The notes beneath the pieces were generated by a model, which saw only the letters and a list, made by a program, of their open reading frames with translations, did no database searches and was not told the DNA's origin. Of a stretch of DNA of 64,000 nucleotides, positions 1 to 10,640 are shown in pieces. The DNA is taken from assembly GCF_016925675.1 (NCBI RefSeq), contig NZ_CP070506.1, positions 4,710,501 through 4,774,500 of the forward strand. Direction: 5' to 3'. This stretch comes from Pseudomonas hygromyciniae. GTDB taxonomy: Bacteria > Pseudomonadota > Gammaproteobacteria > Pseudomonadales > Pseudomonadaceae. Position 1 is the stretch's first letter, and each line of letters starts with the position of its first letter. The position numbers and the translations under genes are program-made.

Positions 1-1061
<1,061 letters not shown>

Positions 1062-1158
1062 GCCAAGCGCCGGACCCGCTTAGGGTTGTAACTGGCAGGG
1101 AGCAGATTCCTGCGTCATCATGGGCCACTTTTTTGTACGGCAGCCCAAAGGACGCCCC

Positions 1159-1914
1159 ATGAATCTGCCTCCCCGTCAGCAGCAAATACTCGAACTGGTC
1201 CGCGAACGCGGCTATGTCAGCATCGAGGAAATGGCGCAGTTGTTCGTTGTTACCCCGCAAACCATCCGCCGCGATATCAATCAACTGGCGGATGCCAATC
1301 TGCTGCGTCGCTACCACGGCGGCGCCGCCTATGACTCCAGCGTCGAAAACACCGAGTACGCCATGCGTGCCGACCAGATGCGCGATGAAAAACAGCGTAT
1401 CGGCGAAGCCATTGCCGCACAGATCCCTGACCATGCCTCGCTGTTCATCAATATCGGCACCACCACCGAATCCATCGCCCGGGCGCTGCTCAACCACAGC
1501 CACCTGAAGATCATCACCAACAACCTCAACGTCGCCATGATGCTCAGCGCCAAGGACGACTTCGACGTGCTGCTGACCGGCGGCAATGTGCGCCGTGACG
1601 GCGGTGTGGTGGGCCAGGCCAGCGTGGACTTTATCAACCAGTTCAAGGTTGACTTCGCCCTGGTGGGGATCAGCGGTATCGACGAGGACGGCAGCCTGCT
1701 GGACTTTGATTACCAGGAAGTCCGGGTTTCCCAGGCGATCATTGCCAATGCGCGCAAGGTGATCCTGGCGGCGGACTCCAGCAAATTCGGGCGCAATGCC
1801 ATGATTCGCCTGGGGCCAATCAGTTTGATTGATTGCCTGGTCACCGATCAGCAGCCGGTGCCGGCGCTGGTGCAGTTGCTCAATCAGCATAAGATTCGCC
1901 TGGAAGTCGTCTGA
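1159..1914 (+). CDS. glpR: DeoR-family glycerol-3-phosphate regulon repressor
   Basis: A 251-residue DeoR-type repressor. It has an N-terminal winged helix-turn-helix (about residues 1-57, with [12 protein letters not shown] as recognition region) and a C-terminal sugar-phosphate-sensing domain ([34 protein letters not shown]). I chose the ATG at 1159 rather than the in-frame ATG at 1120 because AAAGGA sits just before it and the protein then begins MNLPPRQQQ like other GlpR proteins. It lies 97 bp after glpK and before glpD. Known role: represses glp genes until glycerol 3-phosphate binds. Confidence 0.95.
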   Translation: MNLPPRQQQILELVRERGYVSIEEMAQLFVVTPQTIRRDINQLADANLLRRYHGGAAYDSSVENTEYAMRADQMRDEKQRIGEAIAAQIPDHASLFINIGTTTESIARALLNHSHLKIITNNLNVAMMLSAKDDFDVLLTGGNVRRDGGVVGQASVDFINQFKVDFALVGISGIDEDGSLLDFDYQEVRVSQAIIANARKVILAADSSKFGRNAMIRLGPISLIDCLVTDQQPVPALVQLLNQHKIRLEVV

Positions 1915-1940
1915 TCTATCTCTGAGATCTCTGGCGCCTA

Positions 1941-2023
1941 GGCCACCGCCTTCGCGGGCAAGCCCGCTCCCACAGGTTGATCGCATTCCAACTGTGGGAG
2001 CGTGCTTGCCCGCGAAATCGGCC
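1941..2023. repeat. REP doublet (REPIN-like) between glpR and glpD
   Basis: Two inverted REP arms (TTCGCGGGCAAGCCCGCTCC and its diverged complement containing GGGAGCGTGCTTGCCCGCGA) face each other around a short AT-richer spacer. It lies between the glpR stop and the glpD promoter, so it can fold into a long hairpin at the glpR 3' end. Confidence 0.85.
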
Positions 2024-2158
2024 CATAAGGCAACAACTCTCTTGAGCCAGCACAAGGCTCAATGTTCACAAATTTTCCTTTTCCCGCCCTTCGATGAGTT
2101 TTTTTCAATCGAAGTCAGCTGGCTGTGCCCGCGTTTATGAGCTACCATTTTCGCAAAT

Positions 2159-2172
2159 GAACATTAATGTTC
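2159..2172 (+). promoter_or_regulatory. GlpR operator and glpD promoter
   Basis: GAACATTAATGTTC is a perfect 14-bp palindrome whose arms match the ATGTTCG half-site known for GlpR. A TATAAA at 2182-2187 could be the -10 hexamer, which would place the operator over the -35 region. Another ATGTTC half-site is near 2060. The palindrome is seen directly; binding by GlpR is inferred from the neighbouring gene. Confidence 0.7.
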
Positions 2173-2208
2173 GAATTCAAATATAAATAAAGATCGCGAG
2201 GCCAGCCG

Positions 2209-3747
2209 ATGACCCCTTCTACCTTGCCTGCTCAACCCCTTGCCGAAGTCTATGATGTTGCCGTTATCGGTGGCGGGATCAATGGTGTGGGGATCGCGGC
2301 AGATGCAGCCGGTCGCGGCCTGTCAGTATTCCTTTGCGAAAAGGACGATCTGGCCAGCCACACCTCATCCGCCAGCAGCAAGCTGATCCACGGCGGCCTG
2401 CGCTATCTTGAACATTACGAATTCCGTCTGGTGCGCGAAGCCCTGGCCGAACGTGAAGTGCTGCTGGCCAAGGCGCCGCACATCGTCAAGCAGATGCGCT
2501 TTGTTCTGCCCCATCGCCCACATCTGCGCCCGGCGTGGATGATCCGCGCTGGCCTGTTCCTGTATGACCACCTCGGCAAGCGCGAAAAGCTCGCTGGCTC
2601 CAAAAGCCTGAAGTTCGGCGCCGACAGCCCGCTGAAAAGCGAAATCACCAAGGGTTTCGAATACTCCGACTGCTGGGTCGATGATGCGCGCCTGGTAGTA
2701 CTCAATGCCATGGCCGCCCGGGAAAAAGGGGCGCATATCCACACCCAGACCCGTTGCGTCAGCGCCCGTCGCAGCAAGGGCCTGTGGCACCTGCACCTGG
2801 AGCGCGCCGATGGCAGCCTGTTCTCGATCCGTGCCAAGGCCCTGGTGAACGCTGCCGGCCCGTGGGTTGCCAAGTTCATCAAGGATGACCTGAAGCTCGA
2901 CTCGCCTTACGGCATCCGCCTGATCCAGGGCAGCCACTTGATCGTGCCGAAACTGTACGAAGGCGCCCACGCGCACATCCTGCAGAACGAAGACGGGCGC
3001 ATCGTCTTCACCATTCCGTACCTCAATCACCTGACCATCATCGGTACTACCGACCGCGAGTACACCGGCGATCCAGCAAAAGTGGCGATCACCGAAGGTG
3101 AAACGGACTACATGCTCAAGGTGGTCAACGCCCACTTCAAGCAGCAGTTGAGCCGCGACGACATCGTCCATACCTACTCCGGCGTGCGCCCGCTGTGCAA
3201 CGACGAGTCCGATAACCCGTCGGCCATCACCCGCGACTACACCCTGGCGCTGTCGGGTACTGGCGAAGAAGCACCGATCCTGTCGGTGTTCGGCGGCAAG
3301 CTGACCACCTACCGCAAGCTCGCGGAGTCGGCACTGGCGCAACTGGCCCCCTACTTCCCCCATATCAAGCCAAGCTGGACCGCCAAGGCCAGCCTGCCCG
3401 GCGGCGAAGAAATGACCACGCCAGAAGCCCTGGCCACGGACATTCGCAGCAAGTTCGAGTGGATCCCCAGCGAAATCGCCCGCCGCTGGTCGACCACCTA
3501 TGGCAGCCGCACCTGGCGCCTGCTCGAAGGCGTGCAATCCTTGGCCGACCTGGGCGAACACCTGGGTGGCGGCCTGTATACCCGGGAAGTCGACTACCTG
3601 TGCGCCGAGGAATGGGCGACCCAGGCCTACGACATCCTGTGGCGCCGCACCAAGCTCGGCCTGTTCACCACCCCTGAGGAACAGGAGAACCTGCAGCGTT
3701 ACCTGATCAAGGTGGAGCAGAACCGCAGCAAGATCGAAGCAGCCTGA
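2209..3747 (+). CDS. glpD: Aerobic glycerol-3-phosphate dehydrogenase
   Basis: A 512-residue membrane-associated FAD enzyme that oxidises glycerol 3-phosphate to dihydroxyacetone phosphate and passes electrons to the quinone pool. The N-terminal Rossmann dinucleotide-binding motif is at about residues 21-26 (VIGGGINGVGIA). Other family stretches are SSASSKLIHGGLRYLEH, NAAGPWVAKF, GTTDREYTGDP and FGGKLTTYRKLAE. Length is normal for the family. The ATG at 2209 follows a GCGAGG ribosome-binding site. It is monocistronic here, bounded by the GlpR operator upstream and a strong terminator downstream. Confidence 0.97.
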   Translation: MTPSTLPAQPLAEVYDVAVIGGGINGVGIAADAAGRGLSVFLCEKDDLASHTSSASSKLIHGGLRYLEHYEFRLVREALAEREVLLAKAPHIVKQMRFVLPHRPHLRPAWMIRAGLFLYDHLGKREKLAGSKSLKFGADSPLKSEITKGFEYSDCWVDDARLVVLNAMAAREKGAHIHTQTRCVSARRSKGLWHLHLERADGSLFSIRAKALVNAAGPWVAKFIKDDLKLDSPYGIRLIQGSHLIVPKLYEGAHAHILQNEDGRIVFTIPYLNHLTIIGTTDREYTGDPAKVAITEGETDYMLKVVNAHFKQQLSRDDIVHTYSGVRPLCNDESDNPSAITRDYTLALSGTGEEAPILSVFGGKLTTYRKLAESALAQLAPYFPHIKPSWTAKASLPGGEEMTTPEALATDIRSKFEWIPSEIARRWSTTYGSRTWRLLEGVQSLADLGEHLGGGLYTREVDYLCAEEWATQAYDILWRRTKLGLFTTPEEQENLQRYLIKVEQNRSKIEAA

Positions 3748-3753
3748 CTCACC

Positions 3754-3788
3754 AAGCCCCTGCACCGAAAGGTCCAGGGGCTTTTTTT
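3754..3788 (+). terminator. Rho-independent terminator of glpD
   Basis: Stem AAGCCCCTG / CAGGGGCTT with a 12-nt loop, followed by an unbroken T run, starting six bases after the glpD stop. Confidence 0.92.
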
Positions 3789-3815
3789 GGCTACTACCTT
3801 CTCCCCCCCTCAAAA

Positions 3816-3860
3816 TTCGGATTTCCGAACGCTATCGCGCCACCTATTCGGTTTGCCGGA
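3816..3860 (+). promoter_or_regulatory. Two AauR-type enhancer sites upstream of aatJ
   Basis: TTCGGATTTCCGAA (3816-3829) matches the inverted repeat TTCGGNNNNCCGAA that I recall as the AauR site of Pseudomonas putida. TTCGGTTTGCCGGA (3847-3860) matches with one mismatch. They lie about 80-120 bp upstream of a sigma-54 promoter, the normal distance for an enhancer-binding protein, and aauR is in the same cluster. Confidence 0.82.
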
Positions 3861-3936
3861 CTTAAACGCCGTATAAACACCGTCACATAAAGTTAATAAC
3901 CATATAAATCATATAGTTAGATCTTTATTCACAGTC

Positions 3937-3952
3937 TGGCACGACTCATGCT
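3937..3952 (+). promoter_or_regulatory. Sigma-54 promoter of aatJ
   Basis: TGGCACGACTCATGCT has the -24 GG and -12 GC elements exactly twelve bases apart, about 110 bp before the aatJ start. This agrees with control by the sigma-54-dependent regulator AauR. Confidence 0.85.
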
Positions 3953-4063
3953 CTACACTTGGGACGTGTTTGCCTGAGATGCTTCAGGAGCCGTCACAGG
4001 CATTCGCTGTATCGAAAGAGCCGTCCAGGCTTCATAAAAAAAACAAATGTCGAGGAAGTATTG

Positions 4064-4990
4064 ATGCGTATCGTTCCCCATATTTTGGGCGCAGCCATCG
4101 CTGCCGCTCTGATTAGCACTCCAGTCTTCGCCGCCGAACTGACCGGCACGCTGAAGAAAATCAAAGAGTCGGGCACCATCACCCTGGGCCACCGCGACGC
4201 CTCCATCCCGTTCTCCTACATCGCGGACGCTTCAGGCAAGCCAGTGGGCTACTCCCACGACATTCAACTGGCCATCGTCGAAGGCATCAAGAAAGACCTG
4301 AACATGCCGGACCTCAAGGTCAAGTACAACCTGGTCACCTCTCAAACCCGCATCCCGCTGGTGCAGAACGGCACCGTAGACGTTGAGTGTGGTTCCACCA
4401 CCAACAACGTCGAGCGCCAGCAACAAGTCGACTTCTCCGTCGGCATCTTCGAAATCGGTACCCGTCTGCTGTCCAAAAAAGACTCGACCTACAAGGATTT
4501 CGCTGACCTCAAGGGCAAGAACGTCGTAACCACCGCGGGTACCACGTCCGAGCGCATCCTCAAGTCCATGAACGCTGACAAGCAGATGGGCATGAACGTC
4601 ATCTCCGCCAAGGACCACGGTGAATCCTTCCAGATGCTGGAAAGCGGCCGTGCCGTTGCCTTCATGATGGACGACGCACTGCTGGCCGGTGAAATGGCCA
4701 AGGCCAAGAAGCCAGAAGACTGGTCTGTAACGGGCACTGCTCAGTCTTACGAAATCTACGGCTGCATGGTTCGCAAAGGCGATGCGCCGTTCAAGAAAGC
4801 GGTGGACGATGCAATCGTTGCTACCTATAAGTCGGGCGAGATCAACAAGATCTACGACAAGTGGTTCCAGTCGCCGATCCCACCAAAAGGCCTGAACCTG
4901 ATGTTCCCGATGAGCGACGAACTCAAGGCCCTGATCGCCAATCCGACCGACAAAGCAGCCGACGACAAAACGGCTGAAAAAAAGTCCTGA
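4064..4990 (+). CDS. aatJ: Glutamate/aspartate ABC transporter periplasmic binding protein
   Basis: A 308-residue type-3 solute-binding protein that captures acidic amino acids in the periplasm for the AatQMP permease. A Sec signal peptide covers about residues 1-23, cleaved near VFAA. The mature part contains GTITLGHRDASIPFSY, VDVECGSTTNNVERQQQ and AFMMDDALLAG, typical of GltI/AatJ. The ATG at 4064 was chosen because GAGGAA precedes it closely; the upstream extension has no signal-peptide character. It is separated from the permease genes by stem-loops that may let it be made in excess. Sigma-54 and AauR sites lie upstream. Confidence 0.95.
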   Translation: MRIVPHILGAAIAAALISTPVFAAELTGTLKKIKESGTITLGHRDASIPFSYIADASGKPVGYSHDIQLAIVEGIKKDLNMPDLKVKYNLVTSQTRIPLVQNGTVDVECGSTTNNVERQQQVDFSVGIFEIGTRLLSKKDSTYKDFADLKGKNVVTTAGTTSERILKSMNADKQMGMNVISAKDHGESFQMLESGRAVAFMMDDALLAGEMAKAKKPEDWSVTGTAQSYEIYGCMVRKGDAPFKKAVDDAIVATYKSGEINKIYDKWFQSPIPPKGLNLMFPMSDELKALIANPTDKAADDKTAEKKS

Positions 4991-5009
4991 TTCCGAACTA
5001 ACCTTATCC

Positions 5010-5123
5010 CCTGAGGGAGCCAACCCTCCCTCAGGTGCCTGTTACTACCTGCTGGCATTATTTGGAACACTCGACCTGGCGGTTTGCGAGCCGATCGTGT
5101 GTGCCTGACGTTCACCGTCAGGC
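5010..5123 (+). other. Two intergenic mRNA stem-loops between aatJ and aatQ
   Basis: The first hairpin is CCTGAGGGAG / CTCCCTCAGG (5010-5035) with a 6-nt loop. The second is GCCTGACG / CGTCAGGC (5103-5123) with a 5-nt loop. Neither has a T run, so they look like attenuating or 3'-end-protecting structures rather than full terminators. This is the usual place for such elements after a binding-protein gene. Confidence 0.7.
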
Positions 5124-5182
5124 GGGAATGGATCTTCCCCAAGCGGGTGCTTGTACATCGATCGATTTCGGGGGAGACCCTA

Positions 5183-5929
5183 ATGAATTACAACTGGGAC
5201 TGGGGCGTATTCTTCAAGTCCACCGGCGTGGGCAGCGAGACCTATCTCGACTGGTTCATCTCCGGTTTGGGCTGGACCATCGCCATCGCCGTCGTGGCCT
5301 GGATCGTCGCCTTGCTGCTGGGCTCGGTACTGGGCGTGATGCGCACGATGCCTAACCGGCTCGTGGCCGGCATCGCCACCTGCTACGTGGAGCTGTTTCG
5401 TAACGTGCCACTGCTGGTACAGCTGTTCATCTGGTACTTCCTGGTACCCGACCTGCTGCCGCAAAACCTGCAGGACTGGTACAAACAAGACTTGAACCCG
5501 ACCACCTCGGCCTACCTGAGCGTTGTCGTGTGCCTGGGCCTGTTCACCGCCGCCCGCGTATGTGAACAAGTGCGTACCGGTATCCAGGCCCTGCCCCACG
5601 GTCAGGAAGCCGCCGCCCGCGCCATGGGTTTCAGCCTGTCACAGATCTACTGGAACGTGCTGTTGCCCCAGGCCTACCGGATCATCATTCCGCCGCTCAC
5701 CTCGGAATTCCTCAACGTCTTCAAGAACTCCTCCGTGGCGTCCTTGATCGGCCTGATGGAGTTGCTGGCGCAAACCAAGCAGACCGCCGAGTTCTCGGCC
5801 AACCTGTTTGAAGCCTTCACCCTGGCTACGCTGATCTACTTCACCCTGAACATGAGCCTGATGTTGCTGATGCGCGTGGTCGAGAAGAAAGTCGCAGTGC
5901 CCGGCCTGATTTCCGTGGGGGGCAAATAA
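5183..5929 (+). CDS. aatQ: Glutamate/aspartate ABC transporter permease (GltJ/AatQ type)
   Basis: A 248-residue inner-membrane permease of the polar amino acid type. Hydrophobic segments include the one around ISGLGWTIAIAVVAW near residue 30 and FIWYFLVPDLL. The EAA loop reads EAAARAMGFSLSQIYWNVLLPQA and contacts the ATPase. The ATG at 5183 was chosen for its GGGGGAGA ribosome-binding site; a longer reading frame upstream overlaps the hairpins and lacks one. It overlaps aatM by one base (TAATG), indicating translational coupling. Confidence 0.94.
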   Translation: MNYNWDWGVFFKSTGVGSETYLDWFISGLGWTIAIAVVAWIVALLLGSVLGVMRTMPNRLVAGIATCYVELFRNVPLLVQLFIWYFLVPDLLPQNLQDWYKQDLNPTTSAYLSVVVCLGLFTAARVCEQVRTGIQALPHGQEAAARAMGFSLSQIYWNVLLPQAYRIIIPPLTSEFLNVFKNSSVASLIGLMELLAQTKQTAEFSANLFEAFTLATLIYFTLNMSLMLLMRVVEKKVAVPGLISVGGK

Positions 5930-6600
5930 TGGAATTCGATTTCAGCGGCATTATCCCGGCCATCCCTGGCCTGTGGAACGGCATGGTCATGACCTTGAAA
6001 CTGATGGTCATGGGCGTGGTCGGCGGCATCATCCTCGGTACCATCCTGGCACTGATGCGCCTGTCCTCCAGCAAACTGCTGTCCCGCGTGGCCGGCGCTT
6101 ACGTGAACTACTTCCGCTCGATCCCGCTGCTGTTGGTGATCACCTGGTTCTACCTGGCGGTGCCGTTCGTGTTGCGCTGGATCACCGGCGAAGACACGCC
6201 AATCGGTGCGTTCACCTCCTGCGTCGTGGCCTTCATGATGTTTGAAGCCGCGTACTTCTGCGAAATCGTGCGGGCCGGCGTGCAGTCGATCCCCAAGGGC
6301 CAGATGGCAGCGGCACAAGCGATGGGCATGACCTACGGTCAGACCATGCGCCTGATCATCCTGCCCCAGGCGTTCCGCAAGATGACCCCGCTGCTGTTGC
6401 AGCAGAGCATCATCCTGTTCCAGGACACCTCGCTGGTGTACACCGTCGGCCTGGTGGACTTCCTCAATGCTTCGCGCGCCAATGGCGACATCATCGGTCG
6501 GTCCAATGAGTTCCTGATCTTCGCCGGTGTCGTCTACTTCATCATCAGCTTTGCCGCCTCGCTGCTGGTCAAGCGTCTGCAAAAAAGGTTTGCCGTATGA
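5929..6600 (+). CDS. aatM: Glutamate/aspartate ABC transporter permease (GltK/AatM type)
   Basis: A 223-residue second permease subunit that pairs with AatQ in the inner membrane. The EAA loop is [22 protein letters not shown]. Hydrophobic segments near [28 protein letters not shown] and the C-terminal [14 protein letters not shown] are visible. It overlaps aatQ by one base and aatP by four (ATGA), so the three are read as one translational unit. Confidence 0.94.
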   Translation: MEFDFSGIIPAIPGLWNGMVMTLKLMVMGVVGGIILGTILALMRLSSSKLLSRVAGAYVNYFRSIPLLLVITWFYLAVPFVLRWITGEDTPIGAFTSCVVAFMMFEAAYFCEIVRAGVQSIPKGQMAAAQAMGMTYGQTMRLIILPQAFRKMTPLLLQQSIILFQDTSLVYTVGLVDFLNASRANGDIIGRSNEFLIFAGVVYFIISFAASLLVKRLQKRFAV

Positions 6601-7331
6601 TCTCTATCAAGAACATCAACAAGTGGTATGGCGACTTCCAGGTGCTGACCGATTGCAGCACCGAGGTCAAGAAAGGCGAAGTGATCGTGGTGTGCGGGCC
6701 GTCCGGCTCGGGCAAATCCACGCTGATCAAGTGCGTCAACGCCCTGGAACCGTTCCAGAAGGGTGACGTCGTGGTCGACGGTACCTCGATTGCCGACCCG
6801 AAGACCAACCTGCCGAAACTGCGCTCACGCGTGGGCATGGTGTTCCAGCACTTCGAACTGTTCCCGCACATGACCATCACCGAAAACCTGACGATTGCGC
6901 AGATCAAGGTGCTGGGCCGCAGCAAGGCAGAAGCCGAGAAGAAAGGCCTGCAACTGCTGGAGCGCGTCGGTCTTTCGGCGCACGCCCACAAGCACCCGGG
7001 CCAACTGTCCGGCGGCCAGCAGCAGCGCGTAGCGATTGCCCGTGCACTGGCCATGGACCCGATCGTCATGTTGTTCGACGAACCGACCTCGGCCCTGGAC
7101 CCGGAGATGGTCAACGAAGTGCTGGACGTGATGGTGCAACTGGCCCAGGAAGGCATGACCATGATGTGCGTGACCCACGAAATGGGCTTCGCCCGTAAAG
7201 TGGCCGACCGCGTGATTTTCATGGATGCCGGCAAAATCATCGAAGACTGCCCGAAAGAAGAGTTCTTCGGAGATATCAGCGCCCGCTCCGAACGTGCGCA
7301 GCACTTCCTCGAGAAAATCCTGCAGCACTAA
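6597..7331 (+). CDS. aatP: Glutamate/aspartate ABC transporter ATP-binding protein
   Basis: A 244-residue ABC ATPase that energises acidic amino acid uptake. Walker A is GPSGSGKST near residue 38, the Q-loop is [10 protein letters not shown], the signature is [15 protein letters not shown], Walker B is [14 protein letters not shown], and the H-loop His is in [10 protein letters not shown]. It is the last gene of aatJQMP, and aauS starts about 60 bp downstream on the same strand. Confidence 0.96.
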   Translation: MISIKNINKWYGDFQVLTDCSTEVKKGEVIVVCGPSGSGKSTLIKCVNALEPFQKGDVVVDGTSIADPKTNLPKLRSRVGMVFQHFELFPHMTITENLTIAQIKVLGRSKAEAEKKGLQLLERVGLSAHAHKHPGQLSGGQQQRVAIARALAMDPIVMLFDEPTSALDPEMVNEVLDVMVQLAQEGMTMMCVTHEMGFARKVADRVIFMDAGKIIEDCPKEEFFGDISARSERAQHFLEKILQH

Positions 7332-7391
7332 AAAAGCCGCAACTCGCTCCTACAAGAGCAGGCAAGCTGTAGCTGACCCAAGGCATCTGTG

Positions 7392-9293
7392 ATGAAATGC
7401 GACCCCACCCTCTATCGCGCCGCGCCGCCATCACTTGCCGTGAAGCCCCGTCTGATTCGCCAATTGTTCCTGCCGCCCCTGATCATCCTGTTGATGATCG
7501 GCCTGGGCTTTATCGGCTTCTGGACCAGCGAGTACTACGGCATCCGCACCCTGGGCGAGAACGGTGAGCGTCAGTTAGAGTTGCATGCGCGCACGGTCGA
7601 AAGTGAAATCAGCAAATACACCTACCTACCCAGCCTGCTGGAGCTGGAGTCCAGCGTTTCCAAACTGCTGGCCGAACCCAATCCGGAACACCGTCAAGCA
7701 GTCAATGAATACCTCGAAGGCCTGAACCGGCGCAGCCGCAGTCGGGCGATTTATGTGATGGACACCACCGGCCGCGTGATGGCCACCAGTAACTGGCGCG
7801 ATGTCGACAGTTACCTGGGTGAAGACCTGTCGTTCCGCGCCTATTTCCAGAATGCGGTGCGTGGCCAGCCAGGCCGTTTCTATGGCATCGGCAGCACCAA
7901 TGGCGAACCCGGCTACTACCTGGCCCATGGCCTGGAAGAACGCGGCAAGATCATTGGCGTCGCGGTGGTCAAGGTGCGCCTGGAAGCGTTGGAAGAACGC
8001 TGGCAGCGCGCGCGCCTGGAAGCCTTTGTCAGCGACGAGAACGGCATCATCATCCTCTCCAGTGACCCGGCGCGCCGGCTCAAGGCCGTGCGCCCGCTGA
8101 GCGACGAAACCAAGGAGCGCCTGGCCCGCAGCCTGCAGTATTACTGGGCGACCCTCAACGAACTGCAACCCCTGGCCCGCGAACACCTCGACGCCGGCAC
8201 CGAAAAGCTGACCTTCCCTGCCAACAGTGAAGTAGTGGCCGACGACCAGGAGGTCACCTACCTGGCCCAGACCCGGCCGCTGAACGACACACCGTGGAAT
8301 TTCACCCTGCTCACCCCGCTCAACGACCTGCGCCAGGCAGCGATCAACCAGGGCATCCTCGTGGCGGTGGCCTTTGCCCTGGTGGCGTTCCTGCTGATTG
8401 CCTGGAATGAGCGGCGCAAGGTCATCGCCACACGCCTGGCCGCCCGTGAGGCGCTGCAGGAAGCCAACAACCAACTGGAGCGGCGGATCGCCGAGCGCAC
8501 CGCCGACCTGCGCGCCAGCAACGAACGGCTCAAGGCGCAGATCCGCGAACGACGCCAGGCCGAAGAGACCCTGCGCCGGGCCCAGGACGAGTTGGTCCAG
8601 GCCGGCAAGCTGGCGGCCATCGGCCAGATGTCCACCAGCATTGCCCATGAACTGAACCAACCCCTGGCAGCCTTGCGCACCTTGTCCGGCAACACCGTGC
8701 GCTTTCTCGAACGCGGCGCTCTGGATACTGCCAGCACCAACCTCAAGACCATCAATGAACTGATCGACCGCATGGGCCGCATCACCGCCAGCCTGCGCTC
8801 GTTCGCCCGACGTGGCGACGACCAGGGTGAAGCTAGCCTGGGCAAGGCCGTGGACGCAGCGTTCCAGGTCCTGGGCAGCCGCCTCGACAGCCTGCCGCTG
8901 ACCGTGCACCGCGGCTTTAGCCAGGCCACGTTGCAGATCGACCAGACGCGCCTGGAGCAGATCCTGGTCAACCTGATCGGCAACGCCCTGGATGCGATGC
9001 ACGCCCAACCCGCCCCCGAGCTGTGGCTGGAAAGTGATATCCATGAAGGCAAATACCGCCTGCGGGTGCGGGACAACGGGCATGGCATCGCCCCTGAGAC
9101 CCGCAAGCATTTGTTCGAACCCTTTTTTACCACCAAACCCGGCGAGCAAGGGTTGGGCCTGGGCCTGACCCTGTCGGCCAGCCTCGCTGCGGCCACCGGC
9201 GGCAATCTGGCCGTCGAGCACCCGGCCGATGGTGGTACGGCCTTTGTCCTGAGCCTGCCCCTGGCAGGCCATCAACCCGGCGAATCGATATGA
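7392..9293 (+). CDS. aauS: Acidic amino acid sensor histidine kinase
   Basis: A 633-residue DctB-like sensor kinase. A TM helix at about residues 21-43, a large periplasmic Cache-type sensor (about 45-310), a second TM helix near 315-338, a coiled coil (about 345-400), a dimerisation/phosphoacceptor helix with H419 in SIAHELNQPL, and an ATPase domain (NLIGNALDAM, DNGHGI, LGLGLTLSAS). The ATG at 7392 was chosen over the in-frame GTG just before it. It overlaps aauR by four bases. By its position next to aatJQMP it is the AauS ortholog that senses glutamate/aspartate. Confidence 0.9.
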   Translation: MKCDPTLYRAAPPSLAVKPRLIRQLFLPPLIILLMIGLGFIGFWTSEYYGIRTLGENGERQLELHARTVESEISKYTYLPSLLELESSVSKLLAEPNPEHRQAVNEYLEGLNRRSRSRAIYVMDTTGRVMATSNWRDVDSYLGEDLSFRAYFQNAVRGQPGRFYGIGSTNGEPGYYLAHGLEERGKIIGVAVVKVRLEALEERWQRARLEAFVSDENGIIILSSDPARRLKAVRPLSDETKERLARSLQYYWATLNELQPLAREHLDAGTEKLTFPANSEVVADDQEVTYLAQTRPLNDTPWNFTLLTPLNDLRQAAINQGILVAVAFALVAFLLIAWNERRKVIATRLAAREALQEANNQLERRIAERTADLRASNERLKAQIRERRQAEETLRRAQDELVQAGKLAAIGQMSTSIAHELNQPLAALRTLSGNTVRFLERGALDTASTNLKTINELIDRMGRITASLRSFARRGDDQGEASLGKAVDAAFQVLGSRLDSLPLTVHRGFSQATLQIDQTRLEQILVNLIGNALDAMHAQPAPELWLESDIHEGKYRLRVRDNGHGIAPETRKHLFEPFFTTKPGEQGLGLGLTLSASLAAATGGNLAVEHPADGGTAFVLSLPLAGHQPGESI

Positions 9294-10630
9294 ACAGCCA
9301 ACCCAATACCGAACTGACCGTGCTGATCGTCGAAGACGATCCCCATGTGTTGCTCGGCTGCCAGCAAGCCCTGGCCCTGGAAGATATTCCCAGCGTCGGC
9401 GTGGCCAGTGCCGAAGAGGCCCTGCAGCGCGTCGGCGAGAACTTTGCCGGCATTGTGATCAGTGACATCCGCCTGCCCGGCATCGACGGCCTGGAGCTGT
9501 TGACCCGCCTCAAGGCCCTGGATAAAAGCCTGCCGGTGGTGCTGATCACCGGCCACGGCGACATCTCCATGGCCGTGGGTGCGATGCGCAATGGCGCCTA
9601 TGACTTCATGGAAAAACCCTTTTCCCCAGAGCGCCTGGTGGACGTGGTGCGCCGCGCCCTCGAACAGCGCGGCCTGGCCCGGGAAGTCTGGGCGCTGCGC
9701 CGGCAACTGGCCGAGCGTGACTCCCTGGAAGGCCGGATCATCGGGCGCTCGCCGGCGATGCAGAACCTGCGGGAATTGATCGCCAACGTCGCCGATACCT
9801 CGGCCAACGTGCTGATCGAAGGCGAGACCGGCACCGGCAAGGAACTGGTCGCCCGCTGCCTGCACGACTTCAGCCGCCGCCACGCCCACCAATTCGTGGC
9901 CCTGAACTGCGGCGGCCTGCCGGAAAACCTGTTTGAAAGCGAGATTTTCGGCCACGAAGCCAACGCCTTTACCGGCGCGGGCAAGCGGCGTATCGGCAAG
10001 ATCGAACACGCCCACGAAGGCACGCTGTTCCTCGACGAAGTGGAAAGCATGCCGATGAACCTGCAGATCAAACTGCTGCGGGTCTTGCAGGAGCGCACCC
10101 TGGAACGCCTGGGTTCGAACCAGAGCGTGGCCGTGGATTGCCGGGTGATCGCCGCCACCAAGTCCGATCTCGACGAATTGAGCCGCGCCAACCAGTTCCG
10201 CAGCGACTTGTACTACCGCCTGAACGTAGTAACCCTGGAGCTGCCGCCGCTGCGCGAGCGTCGCGAAGATATCCTGCAACTGTTCGAACACTTCCTGCAG
10301 CAATCTTCCCTGCGCTTCGACCGCATCGCCCCGGAGCTGGACAACCAGACCCTGTCCAGCCTGATGAGCCATGACTGGCCCGGCAACGTGCGTGAGTTGC
10401 GCAACGTCGCCGAACGGTTTGCCCTGGGCCTGCCGGCCTTCAAGAAAAGCGGCACCAGCCCCGATAACCATGGCCTGGCCTTTACCGAGGCGGTGGAAGC
10501 CTTTGAGCGCAACCTGCTCAGCGACGCCCTGCAGCGCAGCGGCGGCAACCTGACCCAGGCCAGCCTGGAACTGGGAATGGCCAAGACCACCCTGTTCGAC
10601 AAGGTCAAGAAATACGGCCTGAGCCACTGA
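9290..10630 (+). CDS. aauR: Sigma-54-dependent response regulator for acidic amino acid uptake
   Basis: A 446-residue NtrC/DctD-type activator. It has a receiver domain with phosphoacceptor D59 in ISDIRLPG, an AAA+ domain with Walker A GETGTGKE and the sigma-54 contact loop AFTGA (here preceded by Asn, reading NAFTGA rather than the usual GAFTGA), and a C-terminal Fis-type helix-turn-helix (GNLTQASLELGMAKTTLFDK). Its expected targets are the TTCGG dyads and sigma-54 promoter upstream of aatJ in this window. Confidence 0.92.
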   Translation: MNSQPNTELTVLIVEDDPHVLLGCQQALALEDIPSVGVASAEEALQRVGENFAGIVISDIRLPGIDGLELLTRLKALDKSLPVVLITGHGDISMAVGAMRNGAYDFMEKPFSPERLVDVVRRALEQRGLAREVWALRRQLAERDSLEGRIIGRSPAMQNLRELIANVADTSANVLIEGETGTGKELVARCLHDFSRRHAHQFVALNCGGLPENLFESEIFGHEANAFTGAGKRRIGKIEHAHEGTLFLDEVESMPMNLQIKLLRVLQERTLERLGSNQSVAVDCRVIAATKSDLDELSRANQFRSDLYYRLNVVTLELPPLRERREDILQLFEHFLQQSSLRFDRIAPELDNQTLSSLMSHDWPGNVRELRNVAERFALGLPAFKKSGTSPDNHGLAFTEAVEAFERNLLSDALQRSGGNLTQASLELGMAKTTLFDKVKKYGLSH

Positions 10631-10640
10631 GGAGTACTGC

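Noticed and set aside
7626..9275. Long open frame antisense to aauS
   Set aside because: Repetitive Gly/Gln/Ala-rich composition without recognisable domains; the sense strand is a complete histidine kinase.
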